Assembly: GCF_000004075.3 (NCBI RefSeq)
Contig: NC_026657.2
Span: forward strand, 12,028,001 to 12,092,000
DNA length: 64,000 bases
Reading direction: 5' to 3'
Source of the DNA: Cucumis sativus
Lineage: Eukaryota > Streptophyta > Magnoliopsida > Cucurbitales > Cucurbitaceae
The notes below the pieces were generated by a model, which saw only the letters and a list, made by a program, of their open reading frames with translations, had not been told where the DNA came from and searched no databases. Made by a program: the position numbers and the translations under genes. This document shows, one piece after another, positions 1 through 10,241 of this stretch (positions within the stretch are counted from its first letter, which is position 1; each line of letters begins with the position of its first letter).

Positions 1-1311
1 GGTTTGGTAGATAAAGACTTGATTTATCATAATTTAAAAGAAGTCAATGAATCAAACACATATAAGATTGGTAAAATAAAATAAGAGTGTGGGTTTTTGA
101 CATTATTGGAAATTATTATATATTGTGGTTTAGAAATGCGAATGGTCGGTTGTGGAGCGATGCATTTGCATACCCAAATCAATCCACAACATAACACAAA
201 CAAACAAAAAACAATGAGTGGATGAAAGAGGAAGATGATAAGTTATTTAATTAGAACTATATATCAAACGTGGAAAGGATCAACACAACAACCCCATTGG
301 CCATTGCCACCGACGACGGTAGGGTCAACCCTCCCAATCCCTATACTTCAGATGTGCAGGAATTTGTCATTTGGTGAGATCTATATGATGAGATTTGTGT
401 AAATATTATGGAATTTAATTGTCATTTTTTAAATATATTTGTTATTTTAAGGGAAGTTTAGCTTCAGAATAAAAAGAAGTAGCACAACAAATGTGGGTGG
501 GACACTTTGTCATAACTTTTCTAACATTAATTTCATATTTTTCTCATTTTAAATGACATCCACTAGATATCCTTTCTCTTTCATATATACACTGATTTTC
601 ATGTGATACTTGTGGAAACGCTAACAATTCATAATTCTTATTATTATTTTGCTCACCAAATCAAATTTCCACAATTTTTCTATATGGTTTAAATTAATAC
701 ACAATAATGAAATAAAAATAAATACTCTCTTGTTTTAATATAGAGAAATGTATCTCGCTAAATGTGGATGTTGATTAGAAACCTTATGATAAGAGTAAAC
801 TTTTGTGAATATTTCCTTCATCAGTTTTGCCATCTTTTACATTTTCCAATATTTTAATACATCACTTGTAAATTTAATTTTAAAAAAAAAAAAAAACAAG
901 GAGATTGAGTCACGTTTATGCATTTGAACGAAAGTTCCATTGTAAATTCTAAAATAAAAAAGGAAATCTACTTTCCAAGGAATTCGAGTTCATCGATCCA
1001 AGCAAAATCTCCATCACTCAGTTGACCTGATACTGTTTGGATTCCAAGAAAACTCCTAAAAGCAAATTGGAATTGGAATTGAAATTGCAACAATAATAAC
1101 AAGAAGATATTTTATATACATTCTGAAGCTTTCTAAGCAATTCAAGTATATACAGGAATCAAAATTTCTAATTAATTTCTAATTACAAAATATCCTCGCT
1201 CGGAAAATCCGATGAATGAGCATCGAGATCGAGGGAAGCACAAGAAAAGGATCAGGAATCATTTGATTCGATCCACAAAGAGGAAAAATAAGAGAGAATC
1301 AAGAGAGTTAG
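1..1311. other. spacer and probable 3' UTR of the small gene at 1312-1560
   Basis: No convincing ORF is present. Bases from about 1000 to 1311 are less AT-rich than the rest and lie directly downstream of the minus-strand stop, so they are probably the 3' UTR of the small gene. The remainder is AT-rich spacer with a poly-A run near 882-895. Confidence 0.5.
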
Positions 1312-1560
1312 TTAGAATTTGAAACACCAAACGATTTTCAAGAACTCAAAGCAATTGAAGGGTTCTAGCTTTCTTCTGCTTCTCTTTCTGAGAGCTTTCT
1401 TGGCGGATTCTGTTTCGATGAATCGGACTGTTTCCTCCGTGTAAACTCCATCCCATGCGTATTCTTTCATATCATCCTTACCGAAGAAAATGTCTCCGCC
1501 GCGCTCGCTCTCGCCCGCGCCGCCGCCCCCGAATTCGAAGGGAAGGATATCTCTGGCCAT
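1312..1560 (-). CDS. small protein of unknown function (82 aa)
   Basis: A single-exon ORF that I do not recognise. Several points support it as real. It is far richer in G and C than the flanking DNA. A TATAAATA box (minus strand, 1627-1634) lies about 70 bases upstream of the ATG at 1560, leaving room for a short leader. The protein has a Gly-rich N-terminal segment (residues 11-15), an acidic middle (residues 28-52) and a strongly basic patch, KKALRKRSRRK (54-64), that could act as a nuclear localisation signal. The C-terminus is aromatic and Cys-containing. There is no signal peptide or membrane segment. It could be a plant-specific stress or regulatory micro-protein, but that is speculation. 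The last ten residues are the least certain part, because a missed 3' intron would change them. Confidence 0.6.
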   Translation of the reverse strand: MARDILPFEFGGGGAGESERGGDIFFGKDDMKEYAWDGVYTEETVRFIETESAKKALRKRSRRKLEPFNCFEFLKIVWCFKF

Positions 1561-1626
1561 CGGCGAGTAGTCTTTTGGAGAAATGGAATGGAAGCTTTCG
1601 AGGGCTGCCTTGTTGTTTAATGGTTG

Positions 1627-1634
1627 TATTTATA
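1627..1634 (-). promoter_or_regulatory. TATA box of the small gene
   Basis: TATAAATA on the minus strand, preceded further upstream (1724-1733) by a telo-box-like AAACCCTAAT. The spacing to the ATG at 1560 suggests transcription starts near 1600. Confidence 0.6.
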
Positions 1635-1640
1635 CAAAGA

Positions 1641-2863
1641 GATAAATATTAAATAACTATGTTTTTCTTTTCGTTTCTTTTTTCTTTTTGTTGAGAGGAA
1701 CAAAAAATTCATAATAATTTTCTATTAGGGTTTAGATAAGGATAAAAATTAGTTTGGTGGGGAATTTTTTTTTATAATTTGAATCTTAATATTTTAATGG
1801 CTATGATTAATGGAACCTTCCTGAATTTACTGAATCATTAGTTATTTAAATTCAAAGTTCAGTTAGTTTAATCTTATTTAACTAACTTCTACAGGTCTTT
1901 TTTAACTTTATAATTTGATTTTTTTTTAATTATATAAATTTTGGAAAGGTGAAGTAAAAGTCAACCAAAATTATTTATTATTATTTAAACTGTACTTTTT
2001 TTACCCAATTGTTATTAGTTTAATAATAGTTTTAAAAATAAAAATTGATGGTTAGAGATAGATAGAAGTGAGTAACAAAAGTAAAAAAAAGGCATGAGGA
2101 GTTGTAACAAATTAGGATTTTGGCTTAAACAGTATGAGTATGAGTGGAGATTTTAACCACAAATCTATTGTTTCGGGTGGAATTGAACACTTAAAAAAAC
2201 CTGTACATGGTTAGGGTTTTCTTAATATAATTTATTTAATTTTCTTTAAAACAAAAACTAAGAGAGATGAACAGGCAAAACCAAAATACTACCACAAGTA
2301 CATGATGGGAAGTCATCCCAACCATGCCTTACCTCATGAACATTTCCTAATTGATATTAAGAAGACAAGTACAACACGAAGTGTTTTGAGTCTTAGTTTT
2401 CATTCAAGCCGAGCCATTGTCACATGTCACATGTTAGGTTTGAATATAAACTGACCCTTTTTAATCCATAACTTAACTCTGAGGTTTGCATCTCTTTTCA
2501 ATAATTAAATCATTAATTTGGATGAAGCTGATACAAATGTAACTAATATACCAATAATCAATAGAAGGAAAATAAAATAAATAAACAAATAAACTCACCA
2601 ACCAAAATTTTTATATTTGCATAATGAAGAGAGATAGTGACGAGCAATGACCACCCATAATATTCCAAGTCTCCATCATAAAATTGTATATAATTCATGC
2701 CAAATAAAAAAAAAAAAATCAAATCAAATATTAAAGAAATTAAAAATGAAAATGATTCAAGACTGTGTTGAGTTCATTACACTCTTGGGATGGTCCGAGT
2801 CTCAGAAAAGCTTATTGAAACTATCTAATGTATGCTTGTGGTGGTTGTATCTATGATGGGATC
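1641..2863. other. spacer between the small gene and CNR6
   Basis: AT-rich and without a credible ORF. The part next to 2864 (about 2640-2863) is probably the 3' UTR of the CNR6 gene. The part next to 1641 is the promoter of the small gene. Confidence 0.5.
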
Positions 2864-5800
2864 CTACAAAGCTTGCATTTCCAGATTGGTCTGCCCATTC
2901 CTCATGTTCGAAGATGAAGTTGTGCCTTCCTCATCATTTTCTGACTTCATTTCTTGAACCGGTGGGGGGTTAACGATTGTCATTGGCACCGCAAAGTTAT
3001 CGGCTAGACGTCCCTTCATCTCCCTGTGTTCTTGGCATAAAGCACACCAGTGCAGGCAGCAATGTGTCATGCAAGGATCACATGGGGAGTTCTGCAATCA
3101 GCAGTACAACTAATTAGTAGCATACAGCACGTGCTGAAAGAACATACGATTGTAACAACTGTCTCGACTCCATGAAGCATCCATTAGTAAGATGATGGTC
3201 TCCAACTTTTGCGATGTTGGTCACACATGTTTAAAAAAAGAGGATGAATGTTCGAGCTATTCAGGTTGATATTCTGGTGTACAAAAATTATAGAAAAATA
3301 TCAATGGCTTTCGAGAAGAAAACATTTTAAACAGTATATCCAATGCAATGCGATCCGCAAACTTTTCTTATGTGGGGAGATTTTTACCTCGTATAACACA
3401 TGAGAGGACACTTCAGGATCCACAAAACACAAAGCAAACAATTCCAGAATAAGTGATGCTTTAATTCAATGTGCTTAACAATCAAATATATATATATAGT
3501 TAAAGATCAAGGCTGAAAGAAACTGTTATGCACATAAACAGAACACTACCTTTAGATGATACTTCTTCTGCAAAGATTGGCGGACGAGTCCAGTGTAAAT
3601 GCCACACATCCACCAGGTAAACAATAATCCCTCACAAATGAGAAAAGACGTGTTTGGATCAATGCAATGGAACGCTGCAGTTGCTGTCGCCAAGGCAATG
3701 CCACCTTCAACAAATATAGCATGACAAACACATGGCCTGGTCCATTCCATATCATCGTCTCTCAAGCTTTCGACATTGCGCCCAAACAAAACACATGGAC
3801 AAAACAGCCCAGTCCAGCCTGTAGTAACGCCAATTGTATAATTGCAGAAGTTTCCATATTTAACATTTATAAGGTTTCCCAAACGTTCTATGTATGATAA
3901 AAGTGGAAACAGAGCAACCAAGGAAGCTAAGGGCACTCGGAAGAGTACACAGTTTAGGTAAGGGTAGGAAGAGAGGTAATGATAAAAAAACATCTCATAG
4001 TTTTCATAATCTATGGATAGTTAAAGGCAACAATCAAACTTCTAAAATCAAAGGGGCCGTTTCGCTTACTAAGTAGAGTAAATAAATTTAGAATTGATAT
4101 GTTGGAGTTAGGGTTTGAGATTGGAGTGTAAAGTTGTAAGTGAAGTTCCTTGACAAATGTGAAAAGTAGAGAAAAAGTGAAAAACGGAGTTACTCGATAA
4201 ATGTGAAAAGTAGAAAATAAGGGAAAGATTAAGTTCCTCGATAAATGTGAAAACTAAAGAAAGTGGGAGAAATGGAGTTACTGGTGCAAACTTCAATGAT
4301 GTTTACTATTGAAGTTAGGTTATTTAATACAACCTTAAAAAGTTGGTGGGCCAACAGCCCCCAGTGTTTTGAAGAAAAACTTGACTAAACAGTTGATGCA
4401 AAACAAGCCGATAATAGTGCTTAAAAAAGTGCTAAAGAACTACTTTCACTTGAAAACTAGCATCGAAAGTAATCCAAAATTCACTCATGCCTTGAGTAAA
4501 CATAAACATTCTTTCTCACTCTTCCATAATTACCTCGTCACAGATTCTATCAGCTAATTTATACACCTGACCAAACAAATCATTATCATTATCATAATAC
4601 GAAGCTGTTTACCAAGATCTCATCGGAGGACCGTACATTAAGCAGAATACTATATACATGGAAAACTTACAACTTTGTGGATCTTCAGCACAGCCAAAAA
4701 TCCCAGTTGTCCAAGGTTCATCCGCTGGAGGCTCAAAGCTTTCAGGTAGTGGCTGTCCACACTCGTTACACTTTCTTACATTTAACTGAAATTCAGCCAG
4801 AGGATTGCAGTTGTAAATGGTTTCCCCTAGAATATTCTTATCTACATAAAGTTCATATCAAAATTATATAAATGCTCATACACAAAATATAAACAGCACA
4901 ACCTAGAGAACCATAGAACAGTATCTGCAAAAGAAGTATGGCTCATAAAACCAGCAAATGAGCCGAAAGGACAACCCCCCCCAAAAAAAAAAAAGAAGTA
5001 GAGCTCTCCAATTATTAATAATCATAGGAAGGCTATAATTACATAAGAATTTGGTGTAATTCGTGCACCACCAAGAGGCTGTATTATGAACAAAACCCCC
5101 CAAAAAAAGTCAAACAGATGCAAATCAAGAAATCCAAAATGAAGAAAACAAGGTTCATATCAAATAAAAATTTCAAAATACGTTAACTTGAAGTTTCAAC
5201 CGGACTAACACTATCCACATCTAACTAACAAACAGTTTAACAAGTATGAGTGTTAGCAAATTATTGACATGCAGTAAACAGAAACAGAGCAACATCAACG
5301 AAGATTGGTGTTCCTCCATCATTTAGCATTCATCAATCTTAATAAACAACAGACCCTACAGCTTTTAATGTAAAGAAGGCTACCATAAGTTGAACACTGA
5401 GAAGCACTAATACAAATATGTGACAAGGATACGACTCAAGCACGACAACACATCATTTTTTTAAATCTAGGACACGATATGGCAAGGACACATTTAAATA
5501 TACATTTTTTAAAATATATCTCATTTTATGACCGTACTGAAACAGGATCTGTTCTAGGTTATACAATTGTGTTCTTGAGTTCCAAGAACATATCTCATTT
5601 TTTGTAGAAAATTCAAAAATAAATTGGCTGATCATTTATATGCTTAGAAAATTAGTTTGATACATTAAAGATTCAATTTATTATTATTGTCAAATATGTA
5701 TCTTTTTAGTCTAACCAACAAGTGTTCTATACATCTCTAACACATTTGTTGCACTAACAAGTATTTGATATGTGTTAGACACGGACATGATAACCAAACT

Positions 5801-6306
5801 AAAGTGTTCACTGTTTATCCTTCTTAAGTTGAACCTATCACTTCATAAACATCTAAAAGTGACCTCCCTCCTTTCAGCATTGCCTCATTGGACTCGTTGC
5901 ATATATGAAACACTCTTCACTACTAAAAAATCAATCTAAATTTCCAGTGACATTTATATTGGGAACTTCTACATGGAAATGCACAACTTCAGAACAATTC
6001 ACTCACTAAGTCAGTATTGTCTCACCAATGTATCTACAGACAAAACTACAAAATCCTGAAGTGATAAGCAAATTCCACCCCCATTAAAAAATACCAATGA
6101 TATCAACAGAAAATCTCGAATCTACAGATAGAAATGTGAGAAAGAAACAGTAGCAAAAATAATTCCTAGAAATGTAAGCTTTTCACCACTCAATTTACCT
6201 GAGGAACATCAATGGGCTGGTTAAGCTCTCCTGGCTTGATTTCTTCCAAAGGCGCTTGATCTTTCTTCAATTTCACATACCGAGAAGGCGCAGCCCCATC
6301 ACCCAT
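2864..6306 (-). CDS. CNR6: PLAC8-family cell number regulator 6-like protein
   Basis: Four coding exons on the minus strand: 6199-6306, 4671-4785, 3550-3818 and 2864-3091. All have GT/AG borders and sum to 720 bases (239 aa). The protein starts [15 protein letters not shown]. It carries the PLAC8 signature: a CNECG motif near residue 42, then [15 protein letters not shown] across the exon 2/3 junction, a hydrophobic stretch rich in Ala/Thr and Trp/Gly in exon 3, and a Cys-rich [17 protein letters not shown] block followed by EHREMKGR near residues 168-192. Plant PLAC8 proteins of this type sit in the plasma membrane and affect cell number, organ size or metal transport. The CNR6 subgroup is defined by this length and by the N-terminal Cys motif (family knowledge). 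Introns 1 and 2 are long (about 1.4 and 0.85 kb) and hold repeats. The exact transported substrate cannot be read from sequence. Confidence 0.9.
4050..4362. mobile_element. candidate MITE-like insertion in CNR6 intron 2
   Basis: The segment is bounded by GGGGCCGTTTCG at about 4051 and, inverted at the other end, by a sequence reading GGGGGCTGTTGGCC on the minus strand (about 4347-4361). GGGGCTGTTTGG-like termini are common in plant miniature inverted-repeat transposons. I found no clear target-site duplication, so the boundaries and superfamily are uncertain. The interior is a 44-bp tandem repeat. Confidence 0.35.
4144..4290. repeat. 44-bp tandem repeat, three copies plus a partial fourth
   Basis: Units begin at 4144, 4188, 4232 and (partial) 4276, each opening with AGTT(C/A)C and containing GATAAATGTGAAAA or close variants. 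The period is exactly 44 bases. It lies in CNR6 intron 2. Confidence 0.85.
4786..6198 (-). other. CNR6 intron 1, with transposon-like interior
   Basis: A 1.4-kb intron without coding potential. A C8 run followed by A12 lies near 4975-4994. Bases about 5415-5800 resemble a decayed dispersed element: ACACG/GGACAC-type sequence occurs at one end and GTGTTAGACACGGACA at the other, roughly inverted. This call is by appearance only. Confidence 0.4.
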
Positions 6307-7140
6307 CTAAAATCGTCCACCGACAAAAGAGAAACAATATATATTCAAAGTTATAAAAATCAAACCATATGGGCAAAAAATAAATCGACCCTTCTACTAA
6401 TCTTTCTCCCGGACTATGAAATATGCAAAGATCAAAGTGAAGAACAACAAAAGAGCAAGATGTAAACAATTCTTACTAACCCCAGCAAGAAAATGAACTT
6501 GCCCAACGAATCTTCAGCTGAAATGCTTCGGTTAATTGTGGAAGATCTGATTCACCCCCCCAAGAATAGTGGAGTTGAAGAAGAGTCAACCGATCCAAAA
6601 ATTAATTTGCCCTGACTTGAAGAAAAGAATGGGAGAAACAATAAAAATCAGCAGAGTGGTCAAATTGAATGCGTTTGGTTTGGACAAAATGGGTGGGTAC
6701 TGGGTAGATAAGACTTCCCGAACCGCCCGGATTATGTTTCGTGGAGACAAGTGTGGAAAAGTACCAATCTTTTTTCTATTCTTAATGGTAAAGATTCAAT
6801 TTTTATTTTTTGTTTAGTGGATTCAAATGTAATTTGGTTTTATAATTATGGTATGTCTTGGAAATTCCATAGAAAGAAAAAAGGTGTTTGAGACTTTTGG
6901 GGTGATTATGACCTTTTTCAAAAAACGATTAATATTCGTTTCATCTAAATATAAAAATATTGTTAAAATTTACTCTTTCAACGTTCCATAAAAAATTAAT
7001 GATAGTAATGTAAACATGAGTTTAGTTTAACTGTCTCGATAATAAAAGGTTTTGAGTTCAAGTTCCTCATATACGAGTTGTATTTGAAAAAGACATGATT
7101 TTAAAAAATAATAATCTTGAAAAATGCTACCAGCAAAATA
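6307..7140. other. CNR6 promoter and spacer
   Basis: Contains the leader and promoter of the minus-strand CNR6 gene. The short ORFs here have no recognisable content. A GC-richer patch is seen near 6655-6755. Confidence 0.45.
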
Positions 7141-7147
7141 TAACTAT

Positions 7148-7935
7148 TATGAACTATTGATGTGTTTGGACCACGGTTCTAAGGGAAAAATATAAAGAGA
7201 CCCAAATCGTGTTTGGCCAAAGGGTTATGATAAATGGGGATTAGGGTTATACTAATTCCCATTTAACCTCATCTTCTCCTACCTTTTCCCCTCGTACAAC
7301 CCTAAATAACCCTACCCCATTTCTGGTCGATTTTCTCTAATTATCTTCCTCATTTTCCATTGTATTTTCCCTTTTCTCTCAAGTGTCAACCGAAATGAAA
7401 GGAAATCTATGTTTCCTTTCTCTCATTTTCAACAAACTGTTTGTCTTCGATTTTTGTCTTACTCTCCCCGATTTTATGTTGCTGTTGTTGAAACCCATTT
7501 TCATTTTGCCACGGTTGTGTTTCAACGCTAATCCCAAGTATGTAAGAAAAATATTTTAAAATGTAGGTAAACAAAAAATTGGTTTATTATAATTACACAA
7601 ATTAATATTGTAAATTTATGATATTTTTTAAATTCATATATTAATATTCCTTACTTAACTAAAAAAAATTATCCTAAATTCATTAACATGATCTTTGCCC
7701 CAAACACATATTATCATAATATTACACTCATAATCCTTCCCCTAAACAGATGTTATAATAATATTACAATAATAATCATTTTTCCAAACACGTATTATAA
7801 TAATACTACAATAATAATCTTTTCGCCAAACGCATACTATCATATTCCTTCCTCCAAACGCATATTATCATAACACTAGAATTATCATAATTTTTTTCCT
7901 TCATAACTCTTTTCCTCCGCCGAATGCGTCCTTAG
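7148..7935. mobile_element. possible non-autonomous DNA transposon with subterminal repeats
   Basis: The motif GTGTTTGG(C/A)(C/G)AAAG followed by TTATGATAA occurs on the plus strand near 7150-7230. It recurs on the minus strand several times across 7690-7930. Opposed arrays of a short motif near both ends are a feature of some plant hAT- and Mutator-like elements. No transposase ORF is visible and I could not fix terminal inverted repeats or a target duplication. Confidence 0.3.
7700..7895. repeat. 42-bp minisatellite, about five copies
   Basis: Units start at 7700, 7742, 7784, 7826 and 7854. Each opens with C(C/T)AAAC(A/G) and continues with an ATTATNATAATA-type segment. The first three spacings are exactly 42 bases. 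The fourth unit is 28 bases, consistent with a 14-base internal deletion. Confidence 0.85.
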
Positions 7936-8828
7936 TCTTATAGGGTAAAATGAAATTTTTGTTGTACATTTGGGATAATTTATTTTTAATAAAAAGTATA
8001 AAGAATTATTTGCATTTTCAATTTGAACATTTGTTCCTATCCTTCAATAATTTTTATATTTGAATCAAAGGTTATATGTGGACTAGGAAGACAGATATAT
8101 ATGTAAACTATTACTTATTAGACTTAAATTAATGGTTGACTACAATTATGCATTCGTTTCTATTATATTTAACGAAAGTGTAATGTGTATTGCAAACATT
8201 AGGTTTTTTTACTCATACAAAGACCCAGCTTGGGTTTGTTGGGTTTCAAAATTTAACATTTAAGTGGAAAATCTGATCCACTTTAGACATAGTCTTTGAA
8301 AACCATACATGCATTAATTCTTGAGTGCGTAGATTTCTTTAAATATCGAGTTTAGAAAATAGACGATTAGAATAAAGGCATTGACTATTCTCAAATCAAA
8401 TAAAACTATGATTGGAAGTCTAATTTGATTAACTGAGAGAAAAGTTTAAAAGTTGTTTCACGCTACTATTTCTCAAATGCTCTAGTTTGATTTTTTTCCA
8501 GAGTTTTATTACTAGAGAGAAACAACATGTCTAATCTTAAACAAAGATCAATCTTGATAAGCCTATTCTTTTTGTCTTTGACAGAAACAAGGTATTAAAA
8601 ACTAATATAACAATTTCTTATGTTTCAACTAGAATCTTAGTTCATATTAAACTACTTGCAAAGTTGGTTAGTTGAATTTCTATACTCTTTTAAACAACAT
8701 CATAGACACAACTTTTGAGGTAAAGATAAAAAAGGAATATAATAAAACCTTTGAAAGTATATAGATGAAATGGACATAATGGTTGATGAAACATAGGAAG
8801 ATGCAAAATGTAACTTAACGTTTTGATT
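7936..8828. other. AT-rich spacer downstream of PEX11
   Basis: No credible ORF. The segment adjacent to 8829 is the likely 3' UTR of the minus-strand PEX11 gene. Confidence 0.5.
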
Positions 8829-9512
8829 CTAAGATGGCCAATTTCTGTACCAACCAGCCCAAGCAGAGACCAGCCCACTTATCCCAAGGGTGATTGTATG
8901 GTTGCAAAATGGATTAGGCTCAATCTCAGCCAACCCAATAATCAAATCTGCAACATTAGCTGCCACTGCCATAAGCCTCATAATTCTATCACTTTTGATT
9001 TTGTTAATACTTTCCTCTTTTGAATCCTCTTTTGAATCCTCTTTAGAACTTCTCAGCTTCCTCTCTGCCTCAATCCCTCGTTTAAGCATAATAACATCAG
9101 CAACTATGAAGAATATGTATCCAAAAGACTCACCAAAGGCTGATATAAAGCTCATCTTTTTGGCTAACTTCGCATCAAGTGTCCCAATTCTTGACAGCCA
9201 AAGCAAGTGGTCAAAGAAGAAGTAAACCATTTCACCTGCATTAGCAAGAACAGCCAGGAACTGAAACGTCGGAGTTGATCCAGGGGAGCGTCGGAGGGCA
9301 TTGAAGCCAGTCAGGAAACGCCCGGTTCGAAAGGCTTTTCGACTAATCCCCGAAGCAACTTCCCAGTTCTTGGCTCTGGTTGCTTTGTCTGGATGAGAGG
9401 TTTCAAGGTGCCAGTGAACCAATTTGGAGACATATTGGAAGGTCTTCACAAGCTTGTCTATGCCATCTCTTTTGGCTAAGAAGATTACGAGTTTATCCAC
9501 TGTGTCATTCAT
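8829..9512 (-). CDS. PEX11: peroxisomal membrane protein 11 (PEX11C/D/E-like)
   Basis: Single-exon gene of 227 aa. It begins MNDTVDKLVIFLAKRDGIDK and shows the PEX11 pattern: an N-terminal amphipathic region with KLVKTFQYVSKL, a conserved segment with SRKAFRTGRFLTGFNALRR (about residues 57-75), central hydrophobic stretches (about residues 95-145) and a C-terminal hydrophobic segment ending near WAGWYRNWPS. PEX11 proteins are integral membrane proteins of the peroxisome that tubulate the membrane and start peroxisome elongation and division (family knowledge). The absence of introns and the length fit the plant PEX11C/D/E subgroup rather than PEX11A/B. A 12-bp in-frame repeat encodes SKED-SKED-SKEE around residues 155-167, in the loop before the last membrane segment. 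The ATG at 9512 opens the canonical N-terminus. Confidence 0.93.
   Translation of the reverse strand: MNDTVDKLVIFLAKRDGIDKLVKTFQYVSKLVHWHLETSHPDKATRAKNWEVASGISRKAFRTGRFLTGFNALRRSPGSTPTFQFLAVLANAGEMVYFFFDHLLWLSRIGTLDAKLAKKMSFISAFGESFGYIFFIVADVIMLKRGIEAERKLRSSKEDSKEDSKEESINKIKSDRIMRLMAVAANVADLIIGLAEIEPNPFCNHTITLGISGLVSAWAGWYRNWPS
9013..9048 (-). repeat. 12-bp in-frame triplicate repeat inside PEX11
   Basis: Three copies of TCCTCTTTTGAA (plus strand; the third has one change) at 9013-9024, 9025-9036 and 9037-9048. They encode the acidic/basic repeat SKED/SKED/SKEE and are likely to vary in length between accessions. Confidence 0.9.
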
Positions 9513-9641
9513 GGTGGATGGCTGTTATTAGAAACTAAAAAGATGGGTTTGCAGCAGAGTTTTTGGCTGAGAAGTTTGATGGTTTTTGGTTCATAGAGCT
9601 TTGTAGACACTAGAGGAGTTTGGAAATTAAATGAGAGCCAC

Positions 9642-9649
9642 AAAATATA
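9642..9649 (-). promoter_or_regulatory. candidate TATA box of PEX11
   Basis: TATATTTT on the minus strand about 130 bases upstream of the ATG, which would place transcription start near 9610-9620. Confidence 0.4.
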
Positions 9650-10241
9650 GGCTTTGTTGATAATTGTGTGTGGCATGCCATACTACTTGTGGTTGGACAA
9701 CATTTTTTCTTCCTTTTTGTTCCAACAGTTTACTCATTTTGTTTTGTTTTGCATTTTGTCTCTTTTGTATTATTCTTTTGCCTTCTTGTTTTCTTGTTAA
9801 ATGTTTCATTTAGTTTTAAGGCCTTGTTCATAATCATTTCTAGCTATAGGTTTCTTTATGGTGCTTTCAAAAACTAAAGTTAATTTGTTTTTAGAACCCG
9901 ATTAAGAATGTACATGTAGAAATGTGGAAACTGCTCATGAAATTGGAGGGAAATAAACATAAATTTCAACAACCGAAAACTTAACAGAATCGTATGGAGA
10001 AGTGCCATGAAGGTATATATATAGTTTAAATGTGAGAACCTTCCGAAAGCCTGTTCTTGGCTATGTAAAATATTGACAAGATTAAATGAAGAAATCAACT
10101 TGTTAGGAAGAACCCCAACAAATAACCTAATTTAAACAAAACTGATGAAGTGTCCAACTCGAGCTAATTGTATTACCTAATAACAAGTATAATACGGTAC
10201 TTATCGTAAGGCCAAAGATGTTTCAATAAAAAAAAAAATTG
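9650..10241. other. spacer between PEX11 and COG7
   Basis: Holds the PEX11 promoter and the presumed COG7 3' UTR. The strand near 9690-9800 is strongly T-rich. No supported ORF. Confidence 0.5.

Noticed and set aside
7010..7078. tRNA- or SINE-like sequence (TAGTTTAACTG, then GAGTTCAAGTTCC)
   Set aside because: It resembles A and B boxes loosely but does not fold as a tRNA and has no discriminating ends.
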